A DNA stretch of 64,000 nt from Microbacterium azadirachtae (GTDB taxonomy: Bacteria; Actinomycetota; Actinomycetes; Actinomycetales; Microbacteriaceae): positions 1-64,000 of the forward strand of contig NZ_JYIX01000035.1 of NCBI RefSeq assembly GCF_000956505.1, in the 5' to 3' direction. The notes beneath the pieces are model-generated. The model was not told the origin of the DNA. It saw only the letters and a list, made by a program, of their open reading frames with translations, and made no database searches. A program made the translations under genes and the position numbers. Below, piece by piece: positions 37,040 to 46,378 of this stretch; position 1 is the stretch's first letter; each line of letters opens with the position of its first letter.

Positions 37040-37899
37040 TGCACTTCTCCTCTGTCGATGGTGTAGGCGCCGGAGCGGTCGAAGGAGAGCACGCGCGCTC
37101 CGTCGTCCATGAGGTCGCCGAGGGTCGCGCGCACGGCGAGGCGCCAGCGCGTGGCGAGCTCCGGATCCGTGCGGCGGAGGGATTCGATGTCGCGGGGGAG
37201 CGAGACGCGGACCAGCCGGGCCGAGGTCTCGTGCACGACCGGAATCGTGTCGTCCTCGCGGGAGAGCAGCGGCTCGGCGAGAGCCGTCGGCGCGTCGGGA
37301 GCGGAGCCGCGGCACGCCGCCGTCACCGCCGGATCGTGCAGATACCAGGTGACGAGCATCCGATCGGTGTCGTCCGCGCCGTTCAGCGCATCGCTCATCT
37401 GACCGTAGAAGTTGCGGAGGTATCCGGTCGGAGTGGCTGAGAGCTTCACGAGGTTGAAGTACGCATTGCGGCTGATCAGCGGGTCGAAGGTCCAGGAGAT
37501 CTCGTCGAGGCCCTGCTCGAGCGCCCAGGATCGCTGGTGCACCTTGAGCGCGAAGCCCACGTTCCGCCCGCGCATGCGCGCCGACACTCCCGCGATGTGG
37601 CTGTGCAGCGCCCTCCGCTCGGGCGCCGCGAAGAAGCCGAAGCACGCGCCGACGAGCTCGTCGCCCTCGAAGGCTCCTCCGACGTAGCTTCCGGCCTTCG
37701 AGAGCGCGCGCAGCGTCTCCACGTTGACCGGCGCACGGTCGCCCTCGGCGGTCCAGATGCTGCGGAACAGCGCGGTCACCTGAGCGAACTCCTCGACCCG
37801 GGAGAGGATCCGGACTTCGATCCCGGCTTCCGCGGCAGCGGCGCCGGCGGCATCCGCGGCGGCCGCGGTCTCCTGCATGGAGGTTCCCATGATGGTCAT
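37036..37899 (-). CDS. GNAT-family acyltransferase, COG3375 type (putative amino acid N-succinyltransferase)
   Basis: 287-residue protein of the predicted GNAT group COG3375. Visible: VGACFGFFAAPERRALHSHIAGVSARMRGRNVGFALKVHQRSWAL, where R/MRGRNVG is the acyl-CoA pyrophosphate-binding turn, then ISWTFDPLISRNAYFNLVKL. In Geobacillus a homologue beside NSAR transfers succinyl from succinyl-CoA to D-amino acids, and that role is inferred here. ATGA overlaps with both neighbours. The first 25 residues are alanine-rich; an internal ATG (MQETAA) could be the true start. Confidence 0.82.
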   Translation of the reverse strand: MTIMGTSMQETAAAADAAGAAAAEAGIEVRILSRVEEFAQVTALFRSIWTAEGDRAPVNVETLRALSKAGSYVGGAFEGDELVGACFGFFAAPERRALHSHIAGVSARMRGRNVGFALKVHQRSWALEQGLDEISWTFDPLISRNAYFNLVKLSATPTGYLRNFYGQMSDALNGADDTDRMLVTWYLHDPAVTAACRGSAPDAPTALAEPLLSREDDTIPVVHETSARLVRVSLPRDIESLRRTDPELATRWRLAVRATLGDLMDDGARVLSFDRSGAYTIDRGEVQ

Positions 37900-39029
37900 C
37901 TTCCGCCTCCTGTCCGGATATCCGCGATGAGTTCTCGCAGCAGCGCGATGCGCTCGGGGATCATGTCGACGATCACGTGCTCGTCGTCGGCATGCGCGCC
38001 GCCGCCGACGGCGCCGAGGCCGTCGAGGGTCGGCACCCCGATGCCCGCCGTGTGGTTTCCGTCCGAGCCGCCGCCCACGGCGACGCCCTCGAGAGGCGCG
38101 AGTCCCAGGTCGGCGGCGACCGCGCGAGCGCGGGCGAACAGGTCGGCGGAGGCGCTCCGCTCCATCGGCGTGCTCCGCGGGCCGTCCACGATGCGCACCT
38201 CGGCGCCGGGAAGGGTCGCGCCGAGTGCGTGCAGCGCCCGGTCGACGCGCTCCTGCTCTGCGCGGGTGACCGCGCGCACGTCGACCGAGAACTCGGCCTC
38301 CGCGGGCACCGTGTTGCTCGCCGTGCCCGCCCGCAGCAGCGTGGGCGTCACGGTCGTGCCGGCGTCGCGATCGCCGAGTGCCGCGATCGCGAGGATGAGG
38401 TGTGCGGCCTCGACCGAGGCGTTCACCCCGCGTTCGGGTTCGAGGCCCGCGTGCGCGGCCCGTCCTGTGACGAGCACGCGGTAGACCGAGACGCCCTTGC
38501 GGGCCACCTTCACCGCGCCGCCGTCGGCCGAGGCTTCGAGCACGAGGGCCGCCGCGCAGTCGCGTGCCTCCGTCTCGATGAGGGTGCGCGACGACGGAGA
38601 TCCGAGCTCCTCATCGCCCGTGATGAGGATGCTCACGCCCTCGCGGTCGTCGAGCGCGGCGACGGCGTGCATCGCCATCACCACGCCGGTCTTCATGTCG
38701 AAGCACCCTGGTCCGCGCAGGACGCCGTCTTCGACGCCGAAGGGAAGGCGTTCGAGCGAGCCGACCGGCCACACCGTGTCGTGGTGGCCGAGCAGCAGCA
38801 CCCGGGGCGTGCCGAACCGCCAGCGCAGATGGGGTGTGCCGTCGATGACGATGCGCTCCGGAGCAGCGCCGAGCACGCGCTCGCCGAGTGCGGCGGTGAC
38901 GTCGGCGCTGCGGAGGAGTGCCTCCCGGTCGTGCGAGGGCGACTCGCAGCGCACCAGTGCGCCGATGTCCGCGACGATCGCGTCGATGGTCATCTCCGGA
39001 ACCTCTGCGGTGCGGGCCTGCGCGGCCAT
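37896..39029 (-). CDS. M20 family metallohydrolase (putative N-acyl-L-amino acid hydrolase)
   Basis: 377-residue M20 peptidase with two co-catalytic zinc ions. GHHDTVWPVG (residues 81-90) gives the first metal His and Asp, GPGCFDMKTG has bridging D111, and GDEELGS has the catalytic E140-E141; HADDEH near the C-terminus supplies the last His. It most resembles glutamate carboxypeptidase/ArgE-like enzymes. Beside the GNAT and racemase it probably removes the succinyl group from the N-succinyl-L-amino acid. Start ATG overlaps the upstream stop as TGATG (39027-39031); a GTG one codon earlier is possible. Confidence 0.88.
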   Translation of the reverse strand: MAAQARTAEVPEMTIDAIVADIGALVRCESPSHDREALLRSADVTAALGERVLGAAPERIVIDGTPHLRWRFGTPRVLLLGHHDTVWPVGSLERLPFGVEDGVLRGPGCFDMKTGVVMAMHAVAALDDREGVSILITGDEELGSPSSRTLIETEARDCAAALVLEASADGGAVKVARKGVSVYRVLVTGRAAHAGLEPERGVNASVEAAHLILAIAALGDRDAGTTVTPTLLRAGTASNTVPAEAEFSVDVRAVTRAEQERVDRALHALGATLPGAEVRIVDGPRSTPMERSASADLFARARAVAADLGLAPLEGVAVGGGSDGNHTAGIGVPTLDGLGAVGGGAHADDEHVIVDMIPERIALLRELIADIRTGGGR

Positions 39030-42000
39030 CACGAGACCTTCGGCGCGGCGCGCACGCCGTAGTGCAGGTACTGCTCGCCGGTGGCGAGACGGTAGAAGAC
39101 CACGGCGTTCCAGGCCTGCGAGCCCTCGGGGCGCAGGACGAACTCGTTCTCCCGCACCGGGATCAGCGCATGCTCCTCGACCGGATCCGGAAGCAGCTCG
39201 GCGAGGGGGCCGGTCAGCGTCGTGCGCAGCCGCAGTCCGTCCGCGGAGTCGATCACGTCGATGCGCACGCCGGCCCGGTCGTAGGTGCCCAGCACCTCGG
39301 AGAAGTCGGACACGAAGGGGTCCTCGGGCGGAGCGAGCTCCTCGGGGAGGTGCACGTCGGCGACCTCCGAGAAGATCTCCTCGAAGAGCTCGAGGTAGAG
39401 GTCATGCGCGCCTCCGCCGTTGGTCAGCAGGGTCACCGCGACGCCCTCGTCGGGCAGCACCCGCAGGAACGCGGCCTGTCCGATCGTGTTGCCGTCGTGA
39501 CCGTACAGCCGCCGCCCGTTCCAGTCGAACAGGATCCAGCCGACGCCCCAGGCGTCGCCGAGCGTGTAGGGGTTCGGCATGTCGACCTGGCGCTCCTGCA
39601 TGCGCGCCACGCTGCGTTCGGAGAGCACTCGCGTGCCGTCCGAGGCGAGGCCGCCGGTGAGGTGCATGCGGGCGAAGGCGAGCACGTCGGCGGTCGTGGA
39701 GCAGACCAGGCCGGCCGGCCCCATGGCGCGGGGCAGCATCCAGGCGGGGGCGAGCTTCGGTCCGTCGTCGAGGATCTCGGTGTGTCCCGCGGCCGCGCTG
39801 TGCAGCAGCACCTCCTCGGGCAGCGTCGCCGAGTGCTCGAGGCCGAGCGGCGTCATCACGAGGTCCCGCAGGGCCTGGTCCCAGGTGGTCCCGGTGACCT
39901 TCTCGATCACGCGTCCGGCCAGCACGAAGCCGGAGTTGCAGTAGGACATGGTCGCGCCGATGGGATGGTTCTGCGCGACGCCGTCGAGGATCCCGACGTA
40001 CTTCTCGAGAGCGTCGTCCCCGCGACCGGTGTCGGTGAACACGTCGCCGTCGATGCCGCTCGTGTGGTTGAGCAGATGCCGGAGCGTCACGATGCCCGTG
40101 ATCTCGTCCTCGGAGGAACGGAACTCGGGCAGGTACTCCACGACCGGGCGGTCGAGGTCGAGCACGCCGTCGTCCACGAGCCGCATGATCGCCGTGGTCG
40201 TCCAGACCTTCGTCATGGATCCGATCTGGAACAGCGAGTCATCGGTCGTGGCGACCCCGGTGCGTGCGTTCAGGATGCCGTGGCGGGCGAAGACGGGCTC
40301 CTCGCCGAGACGGAGGATGCCGAGCGTCGCGCCCGGCACCTTGTGCGCGGTCGCGAGGGCGCTGAGCCGCTGCTGCCAGTGCCGGGCGTCCAGCGGCGCG
40401 CGCACCGGCCGGCCGGACACGGGGGCGTACTGCTGGACCCAGTCGATCACGCGCTGGGAGAAGTCGGCGCGGTGCGACGGGGGACCGGACAGGGGGAACA
40501 GGTGCGAGCCGCCGGGGTACAGCACGAGGCGGGCCGGCACGTCGCGCTCGCGCAGGGCGGTGAACCACTGCTCGGCCTGCCCGACGGGGCAGCGGTCGTC
40601 CTCGGCGCCGTGCAGGATCAGGGTCGGCGTGGTCACCCGGTCGACGTGCGTGAACGGCGACTGCGCCGAGATGAGGGCTTCGTCCCGCCACGGCAGGCCG
40701 CCGTTCTCCTTCGCGGAGAGGAAGTGGCCCATGTCGGACGTGCCGCCCATCGAGAACAGGTCGGTCACAACGCCGCCGGCGACGGCGGCCGCGAAGCGAT
40801 CGTCGCGCGAGGTGAGGTAGCAGGTCATGAACCCGCCGTAGCTGTAGCCGGTGATCGCGAGGCGTGCCGGATCCGCGATGCCCTCGGCGACGAGCGCGTC
40901 GATCGGCTCGAGGAAGTCGTTCGCGTCGCTCACGCCCCAGCCGCCGGCCACGGCGCGGAAGAACGCGTTGCCGTAGCCGTCGCTGCCGCGCGGGTTGAGG
41001 GTGAGGATCGCCCAGCCGCGGCTCGCGAGCACCTGGTGGTACGGGTGGACGAGGTCGGCCGCGCCGTTCCATGCGTTGTGCGGGCCGCCGTGCACGTCGA
41101 GCAGCAGGGGCAGCGGTCCCGAGGCGTCCTGATCCCGGCGCAGCCATCCGGTGACCACGGTGCCGTCGGAGATCGTGAACGTGCGCTCCTCGGCGGGGAC
41201 GAGGTCGAAGCCGGGAGCGGGCGACCTGGTGAGCGCCGTGGTCGTGCCCTCGGCGAGGTCGACCAGGACGACCTCGCCGAAGGAGTCGGGGGTGGATCGC
41301 ACGATCGCGGCGGCCGACCCGGAGACCGACAGCCCTGAGATGTTCGCCGTGCCGGCCACCAGCGCGCGGGCGCCCGAGCCGTCCTCCGCGATGCGCCAGA
41401 GGTGGGAGGATCCGTTCTCGCGCAGGCAGAACACGAGCGCTCCGTCGGCGGTGTGCTGCGGCATGCCGCCGGGGTACCCGGGGCCGCCGGGCATCACGTT
41501 GCGGTCGAGTGCGGAGGTGAGGTCGATCGGAGCGCCGCCGGAGAGCGGGAAGAGCAGCAGGCCGGCGTTGCCGACCTCGGTGTCGGTGCGGCCGGCGGCC
41601 AGCACGTGCTTTCCGTCCGTGCTCCAGCCGACCGGGCTCGCCTGCACATCGGCGGCGCTCACCCGCACGGGGGCGCTGTTCGCGTCGGTCGAAGAGGTGA
41701 CGAAGACCTGGATGCGCAGGGTGAGGTCGGCGTCGTCGTCCGGTGCCGAGGAGTAGGCGAGGAGGGATCCGTCGGGCGACCAGAACGGATCGGAGGCGTG
41801 CGCGTGTCCGCGGGTCAGCACCGTGACGGCCCCGGTGGCCACGTCGACGACGTGCAGCTGCTGCACGAGCGTTCCGAGTCGGCCCGCGCCGTCGATCTTG
41901 TGCCCGAGGCGGTCGGCGACGGTCGGAGCGGAGCGGCGGGCGAGGATCGTGTCCGCGCCCTCGTCGGGCAGGGCCGCGCCGTCCACCGGGGCGGCGAACG

Positions 42001-42364
42001 CGATGCGTGCGCCGTCGGGGCTCCACTGCGGGGAGCCGGCGCCGAGCGGCAGCGCGGTGAGAGCGCGGGCCTCCCCTCCGGACGCGGGAAGCAGCCAGAG
42101 CTGCGCCGGGCCATCCGCGGCGCGCAGGAAGGCGAGCGCGGATCCGTCTGGGCTCCACACAGGTGTGCTGTCCGCGTCACCTCGGGTGAGGCGCTCGGGT
42201 TCGCCTCCCTGGGTGGAGACCTGCCAGAGCGATCGACGATCGCGGTCGGCGTCACGATCCGTCGTGCGCAGCGCGTACACGACGCGCGTGCCGTCGGGGG
42301 AGAGGGCGGGCTGCTCGGGGGAGGCGATGGCGAGGAGATCGTCAACGGTCGCGGGGCGGTTCAT
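39029..42364 (-). CDS. Fusion: S9 prolyl-oligopeptidase-like peptidase + SxxK serine hydrolase (beta-lactamase class C fold)
   Basis: 1111-residue two-enzyme protein. Residues 1-400 form a WD/beta-propeller of S9 (acylaminoacyl-peptidase) type with repeated WSPDGS. Residues 400-650 are an alpha/beta hydrolase with S508 in GYSYGG, D589 in HGAEDDRCP and H621 in GGSHLFP. Residues 660-1000 are a class C beta-lactamase/DD-peptidase fold with S716-MT-K719, Y808-C-N810 and H956-D-G; a beta-rich tail of about 110 residues follows. The second half is clearly paralogous to the stand-alone gene at 48979-50364. No signal peptide, so the protein should act on imported peptides in the cytosol. TTGGAG precedes ATG 42364. 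The open frame is continuous with no stop or frameshift across the junction. Confidence 0.9.
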   Translation of the reverse strand: MNRPATVDDLLAIASPEQPALSPDGTRVVYALRTTDRDADRDRRSLWQVSTQGGEPERLTRGDADSTPVWSPDGSALAFLRAADGPAQLWLLPASGGEARALTALPLGAGSPQWSPDGARIAFAAPVDGAALPDEGADTILARRSAPTVADRLGHKIDGAGRLGTLVQQLHVVDVATGAVTVLTRGHAHASDPFWSPDGSLLAYSSAPDDDADLTLRIQVFVTSSTDANSAPVRVSAADVQASPVGWSTDGKHVLAAGRTDTEVGNAGLLLFPLSGGAPIDLTSALDRNVMPGGPGYPGGMPQHTADGALVFCLRENGSSHLWRIAEDGSGARALVAGTANISGLSVSGSAAAIVRSTPDSFGEVVLVDLAEGTTTALTRSPAPGFDLVPAEERTFTISDGTVVTGWLRRDQDASGPLPLLLDVHGGPHNAWNGAADLVHPYHQVLASRGWAILTLNPRGSDGYGNAFFRAVAGGWGVSDANDFLEPIDALVAEGIADPARLAITGYSYGGFMTCYLTSRDDRFAAAVAGGVVTDLFSMGGTSDMGHFLSAKENGGLPWRDEALISAQSPFTHVDRVTTPTLILHGAEDDRCPVGQAEQWFTALRERDVPARLVLYPGGSHLFPLSGPPSHRADFSQRVIDWVQQYAPVSGRPVRAPLDARHWQQRLSALATAHKVPGATLGILRLGEEPVFARHGILNARTGVATTDDSLFQIGSMTKVWTTTAIMRLVDDGVLDLDRPVVEYLPEFRSSEDEITGIVTLRHLLNHTSGIDGDVFTDTGRGDDALEKYVGILDGVAQNHPIGATMSYCNSGFVLAGRVIEKVTGTTWDQALRDLVMTPLGLEHSATLPEEVLLHSAAAGHTEILDDGPKLAPAWMLPRAMGPAGLVCSTTADVLAFARMHLTGGLASDGTRVLSERSVARMQERQVDMPNPYTLGDAWGVGWILFDWNGRRLYGHDGNTIGQAAFLRVLPDEGVAVTLLTNGGGAHDLYLELFEEIFSEVADVHLPEELAPPEDPFVSDFSEVLGTYDRAGVRIDVIDSADGLRLRTTLTGPLAELLPDPVEEHALIPVRENEFVLRPEGSQAWNAVVFYRLATGEQYLHYGVRAAPKVS

Positions 42365-42389
42365 GCGGACTCCAATCGGTGGTCGGTAC

Positions 42390-43427
42390 TCACTGTGTCC
42401 GCACGGGGACGGCGGATGTTGTCCGGCCGGCCGAAAGGCCCCCACCCTCTTGGGCGCCGCGCACAGGTCGGGCCGAGGGGTCGGATCCGAGCGCCGCGAA
42501 GTGGCACGAGGCGCCGCGGATGCCGGTGGGCAGGACGGGGATCACGGTGCGGCAGACCGCCCGATCCGGATGCGCGACGGGCCCGATCGGGCACCGCGGA
42601 TGGAAGCGGCACCCGCTCGGCGGCGAGTGCGGGTCCGGCGGCTCCGCGTCGAGCGCCGCGGTGTCACCCGTGCGCAGCAGGTCGCCGTGCCTCGTCGGCG
42701 CGGCGGCCAGCAGCTCTCGCGTGTACGGATGCTGCGGGTCGGCGAGGATCTGCTCGGTCGGACCGAACTCGACGATGCGGCCGAGGTACATCACGGCGAG
42801 ATGATCGCTGAGGTAGCGGACCACGGCGAGGTTGTGCGAGATGAACAGCATCGTGAGCGACAGCTCCCGCCGCAGCTCGCGGACGAGGTTCAGCACCGAG
42901 CCCTGCACGGAGACGTCGAGCGCCGAGGTGATCTCGTCGGCGATCACGACCTCGGGATCCGCGGCGAGCGCGCGGGCCAGGGCGATGCGCTGGCGCTGAC
43001 CGCCGGAGAGTGCCGCCGGAAGGGATCCGGCTCGTTCCGGGTCGAGGCTGACCATCTCGAGCAGCTCGGCCACTCTGGCCCGCCGGGCTGCGCTGCCGCG
43101 CAGGCTGCGGGGCAGCGCCTCGGCGATCGATTCGCCGATGCTCATCCGCGGGTCGAGCGAGGAGAACGGATCCTGGAACACCATCTGGATGGGCCTGCGC
43201 CGGCGGTGCGAGCGCACATCGGCGCCGTCGAGGGTGATCGCGCCGCCACTGATCGGCGCGAGGCCGATCGCGGCGCGGGCGAGCGTCGACTTGCCGGATC
43301 CGGATTCGCCGACGAGGCCCACGACCGAGCCGGACGGGACGACGAGGCTCACGTCGTCGACGGCGGTGAGGCCGGAGCGGTGGGTGCCGTAGCGGACGCT
43401 CACCTGGTCGAAGCGCAGCTCGCTCAT
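42390..43427 (-). CDS. Oligopeptide ABC transporter ATP-binding protein (DppF/OppF)
   Basis: 345-residue ATPase of the peptide importer family. Walker A GESGSGKST, Q-loop VFQDPFSSLDPRM, signature LSGGQRQR, Walker B VVIADEITSALD, and the C-terminal oligo_HPY region with cysteines (CRFHPRCPIGPVAHPDRAVC...CHF), a probable Fe-S site. Its ATG overlaps the stop of the fused DppC-DppD gene (ATGA, 43424-43427). It ends 25 bp before the S9 fusion start. Confidence 0.93.
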   Translation of the reverse strand: MSELRFDQVSVRYGTHRSGLTAVDDVSLVVPSGSVVGLVGESGSGKSTLARAAIGLAPISGGAITLDGADVRSHRRRRPIQMVFQDPFSSLDPRMSIGESIAEALPRSLRGSAARRARVAELLEMVSLDPERAGSLPAALSGGQRQRIALARALAADPEVVIADEITSALDVSVQGSVLNLVRELRRELSLTMLFISHNLAVVRYLSDHLAVMYLGRIVEFGPTEQILADPQHPYTRELLAAAPTRHGDLLRTGDTAALDAEPPDPHSPPSGCRFHPRCPIGPVAHPDRAVCRTVIPVLPTGIRGASCHFAALGSDPSARPVRGAQEGGGLSAGRTTSAVPVRTQ

Positions 43428-45370
43428 CGGACGGCCTCCTGGGGTTCGAAGTCGGGCACGGGCACGGCGGTGGTGATCGCGGGCACGGCGGCCACCGGCA
43501 GATCGCCGTCGACCGGATGCCAGCAGGCGACCCTGTGCCCGTCTCCGGCGTCGGTGAGCGCGGGATCCTGCTCGCGGCACAGCGCGGAGGCGAGCGGGCA
43601 GCGATCCGCGAACGCGCACCCGGCGGGGAATGCCCCGGGTGCCGGCGGGCGGCCGGGGATCATGCGCAGCGGCGTGTCCCGGTCGGTGTCCAGCTCGGGG
43701 ACGACGTCGAGCAGTGCGCGCGTGTACGGGTGCCGGGCGCTCTCGTTCAGACGGCTCGCGGGGAGGTCCTCGACGATGCGTCCCGCGTACATCACGAGCA
43801 CGCGATCGCAGGTCTGCGCGACGACGGCGATGTCGTGGCTGATCAGCAGGATCGCGGCCTCGGTGTCGCGACGCACGCTCGCGAGCAGCTGCAGCACCTG
43901 ACGCTGCACGGTGACGTCGAGGGCAGTCGTCGGCTCGTCGGCGATGATGAGCCGCGGGTGGTTCATCAGGCCCATCGCGATCATCGCGCGCTGTCGCATA
44001 CCACCGGAGAACTCGTGCGGGAACTGTCGTGCGCGCCGCTCGGCCGCCGGCACGCGCACCGCTTTGAGGCGCTCGATCGCCCGTGCCATCGAGGCCGTGC
44101 GGCCCAGGCCCTGATGCTCCGCGGCGGCCTCGGCGAGCTGCGGCCCGATCCGGCGGGTGGGGTTGAACGAGGTCATCGGATCCTGGAACACCATCGCGAG
44201 CGACGTGCCGAGCAGGGGGCGCAGCGTCCGCTCGGGGGTGTCGAGCAGCGGTGTGCCGCAGAACTCGAGCCGGGCCGCGTCCACGTGACCCGGCCGTTCG
44301 ATGAGCTGCGCCGCGGCCAGGGCCGTCAGGCTCTTGCCGGATCCGGATTCGCCGACGACGCCGATCGCCTCGCCGCGGGAGATCGAGAAGCTCACGCCGC
44401 GGACCGGGGTGACCCAGCCGTTCGCTGCGGGGAAGGACACGCGCAGATCGTCGACGAGGAGAACCATGTCATCGTTCACGACCTGCGCGTGCCCGGGGGC
44501 GCCCGAGAGGGCGGTCTGGGGGAGTCGGCGGGGGCGCCGCGCGTTGCGGCCGCCGAGGGCGGCGGCGGCGGTCTCGCCGAGGAGGTTGAAGGCGAGCCCG
44601 GCGATCACCACGGCGGTGGCCGGCCCGAGGGCGGCGGCGGGGTTCAGGTAGATCCGGTTGAGGCCCTCGCCGAGGAGCCGGCCCCAGTCGTAGGCCGGCA
44701 CCTGCACGCCGAGGCCGAGGAAGGACAGGCCTGCGAAGGCGAGGAGGGCGCCGCCCGCGCTGATCGTCGCGTTGACGATGAGCGGCTCTCCGATGTTGGG
44801 CAGCACGTGCCGGATCAGTACGCGGAACCGGGAGACTCCGGCCACGCGTGCTGCGGCGATGAAGTCGCGCCCGGAGATCGCCGCAGACAGCGTCTGGGTG
44901 AGGCGCGCGAAGCCCGGGGCCATCGCGAAGCCGATCGCGAGGACGGACCCGATCGTGCCCACGCCGAAGATCACGGCGAAGAACAGGGCGAGCAGCAACC
45001 CGGGGAAGGCGACCGCGATGTTGACGAACGTCGACAGGATGCGGCCCGCCCAGCGAGGCAGGACCGCCGGCGCGGTGCCGAGGACCGTTCCGGTGACGAC
45101 CCCGATCAGCACCGCGGCCATCGCGAGTCCCAGCGACAGGCGGGTCGCGACCATGACCCGGGCGAGCACGTCGCGGCCGAGCGCGTCGGTCCCCAGCAGA
45201 TGGGCGCCGCTGGGGCTCCGGAACGCGGCGGTCGGGTCGATCCGCTGCGCCTGCGCACCCCAGATCAGCGGGCCCAGCAGCGCGACGAGCACGAGCAGGA
45301 TCACCAGCGCGAGCGAAGTCAGCCCCAGCGGTGTGCGCACGACCGCCTTCAACGTGGATGCGACGGACAT
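43424..45370 (-). CDS. Fused oligopeptide ABC permease and ATPase (DppC-DppD)
   Basis: 648-residue fusion. Residues 1-290 are a DppC-type permease: N-terminal helix, the periplasmic HLLGTDALGRDVLARVMVATR segment, five further helices, and the EAA loop ISGRDFIAAARVAGVSRFRVLIRHVLPN. Residues about 310-648 are a DppD-type ATPase with GESGSGKS, VFQDPMTSFNPTRR, FSGGMRQR, IIADEPTTALD and a cysteine-bearing tail. The linker (about 285-310, RNARRPRRLPQTALSGAPGHAQ) is basic and flexible. Such fusions are known in actinobacteria. ATG overlaps the dppB stop as TGATG. Confidence 0.92.
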   Translation of the reverse strand: MSVASTLKAVVRTPLGLTSLALVILLVLVALLGPLIWGAQAQRIDPTAAFRSPSGAHLLGTDALGRDVLARVMVATRLSLGLAMAAVLIGVVTGTVLGTAPAVLPRWAGRILSTFVNIAVAFPGLLLALFFAVIFGVGTIGSVLAIGFAMAPGFARLTQTLSAAISGRDFIAAARVAGVSRFRVLIRHVLPNIGEPLIVNATISAGGALLAFAGLSFLGLGVQVPAYDWGRLLGEGLNRIYLNPAAALGPATAVVIAGLAFNLLGETAAAALGGRNARRPRRLPQTALSGAPGHAQVVNDDMVLLVDDLRVSFPAANGWVTPVRGVSFSISRGEAIGVVGESGSGKSLTALAAAQLIERPGHVDAARLEFCGTPLLDTPERTLRPLLGTSLAMVFQDPMTSFNPTRRIGPQLAEAAAEHQGLGRTASMARAIERLKAVRVPAAERRARQFPHEFSGGMRQRAMIAMGLMNHPRLIIADEPTTALDVTVQRQVLQLLASVRRDTEAAILLISHDIAVVAQTCDRVLVMYAGRIVEDLPASRLNESARHPYTRALLDVVPELDTDRDTPLRMIPGRPPAPGAFPAGCAFADRCPLASALCREQDPALTDAGDGHRVACWHPVDGDLPVAAVPAITTAVPVPDFEPQEAVR

Positions 45371-46368
45371 CAGGCCTCCTTGATCGTCGAGCGCGGATCG
45401 AGGGTGGCCAGAGCGATGTCGACCACCAGGTTCACCAGCAGCACGCCCAGGCCATAGACGAGCACGATGCCCTGCACCACGGAGTAGTCCTTCGAGAGGA
45501 TCGACTGCACGATCATGGTGCCGAGCCCCGGCCAGGCGAAGACGTTCTCGGCGAGTACGGTGCCGGTGACCATGCCTGCCAGGAGAAGCCCGGTCAGGGT
45601 GAGCGTCGACGTCATCGCATTGGGCAGCGCGTGGCGCGTGTAGATGCGGTGGGGACGCAGCCGCTTGGCGCGCGCCGTGCGGATGTAGTCCTGCCCCAGC
45701 ACGCTCAGCACCTCCACACGGATCAGACGGGAGAACACGGCGATCGGACCGACCGCAAGAGCGGTCACGGGCAGCACGAAGGAGAGCGGTCCCGAAGCGC
45801 CCGCGACCGGGAACCAGCCGAGCGAGACGGAGAGGACGTAGACGAGTCCTACCGCGAGGAGGAACTCGGGGACCGCAGCGAGCACGACCGTGACGACCGC
45901 GAAGGCCAGCTCGAGCCCGCGCCGGCGGCCGCCGCGCGTCGCGACCGCCATTGTGACGCCGATCGGCACCGAGGCCAGCAGCACCACGAGCACGGCGAGG
46001 GTCGCGAGCTGAAGCGTGGCCGGAAGCCGGGCCGCGACGATCTCGGACACGGGCTGGTTGGTCAGCAGCGAGACGCCCATGTCGCCGGTGAAGAGGTTGC
46101 CGAGGTAGTGCAGGTACTGCACGACCAGGGGCTGGTCCAGTCCGAGAGCTGCGCGGCGCGCCTCGACCAGCGCGACCGGCGCGTTCAGCCCTAGCGCGGC
46201 GCGCACCGGGTCTCCCGGTACCAGATGGATCATCAGAAAAGCAGCCGTGACCAGCACCCAGACCGAGAGGACGAAGAGCCCTCCACGACGGACCAGGAAG
46301 GACAGCCAGGGGTTGCCCGACCGTGCGGATCGGATGAGTATCGCCTGTGTGGCGGTGGTGCTGGTCAC
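45370..46368 (-). CDS. Oligopeptide ABC transporter permease (DppB)
   Basis: 332-residue inner-membrane permease with six TM helices, the HLVPGDPVRAALG periplasmic motif, QPLVVQYLHYLGNLFTGDMGVSL, and the EAA loop VLGQDYIRTARAKRLRPHRIYTRHALPN. The GTG start at 46368 is preceded by GAGGA and follows the binding-protein stop by 10 bp; a longer upstream frame would run back into that gene. Subunit of the importer encoded by 42390-47962. Confidence 0.92.
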   Translation of the reverse strand: MTSTTATQAILIRSARSGNPWLSFLVRRGGLFVLSVWVLVTAAFLMIHLVPGDPVRAALGLNAPVALVEARRAALGLDQPLVVQYLHYLGNLFTGDMGVSLLTNQPVSEIVAARLPATLQLATLAVLVVLLASVPIGVTMAVATRGGRRRGLELAFAVVTVVLAAVPEFLLAVGLVYVLSVSLGWFPVAGASGPLSFVLPVTALAVGPIAVFSRLIRVEVLSVLGQDYIRTARAKRLRPHRIYTRHALPNAMTSTLTLTGLLLAGMVTGTVLAENVFAWPGLGTMIVQSILSKDYSVVQGIVLVYGLGVLLVNLVVDIALATLDPRSTIKEA

Positions 46369-46378
46369 GGCTGGGTCC

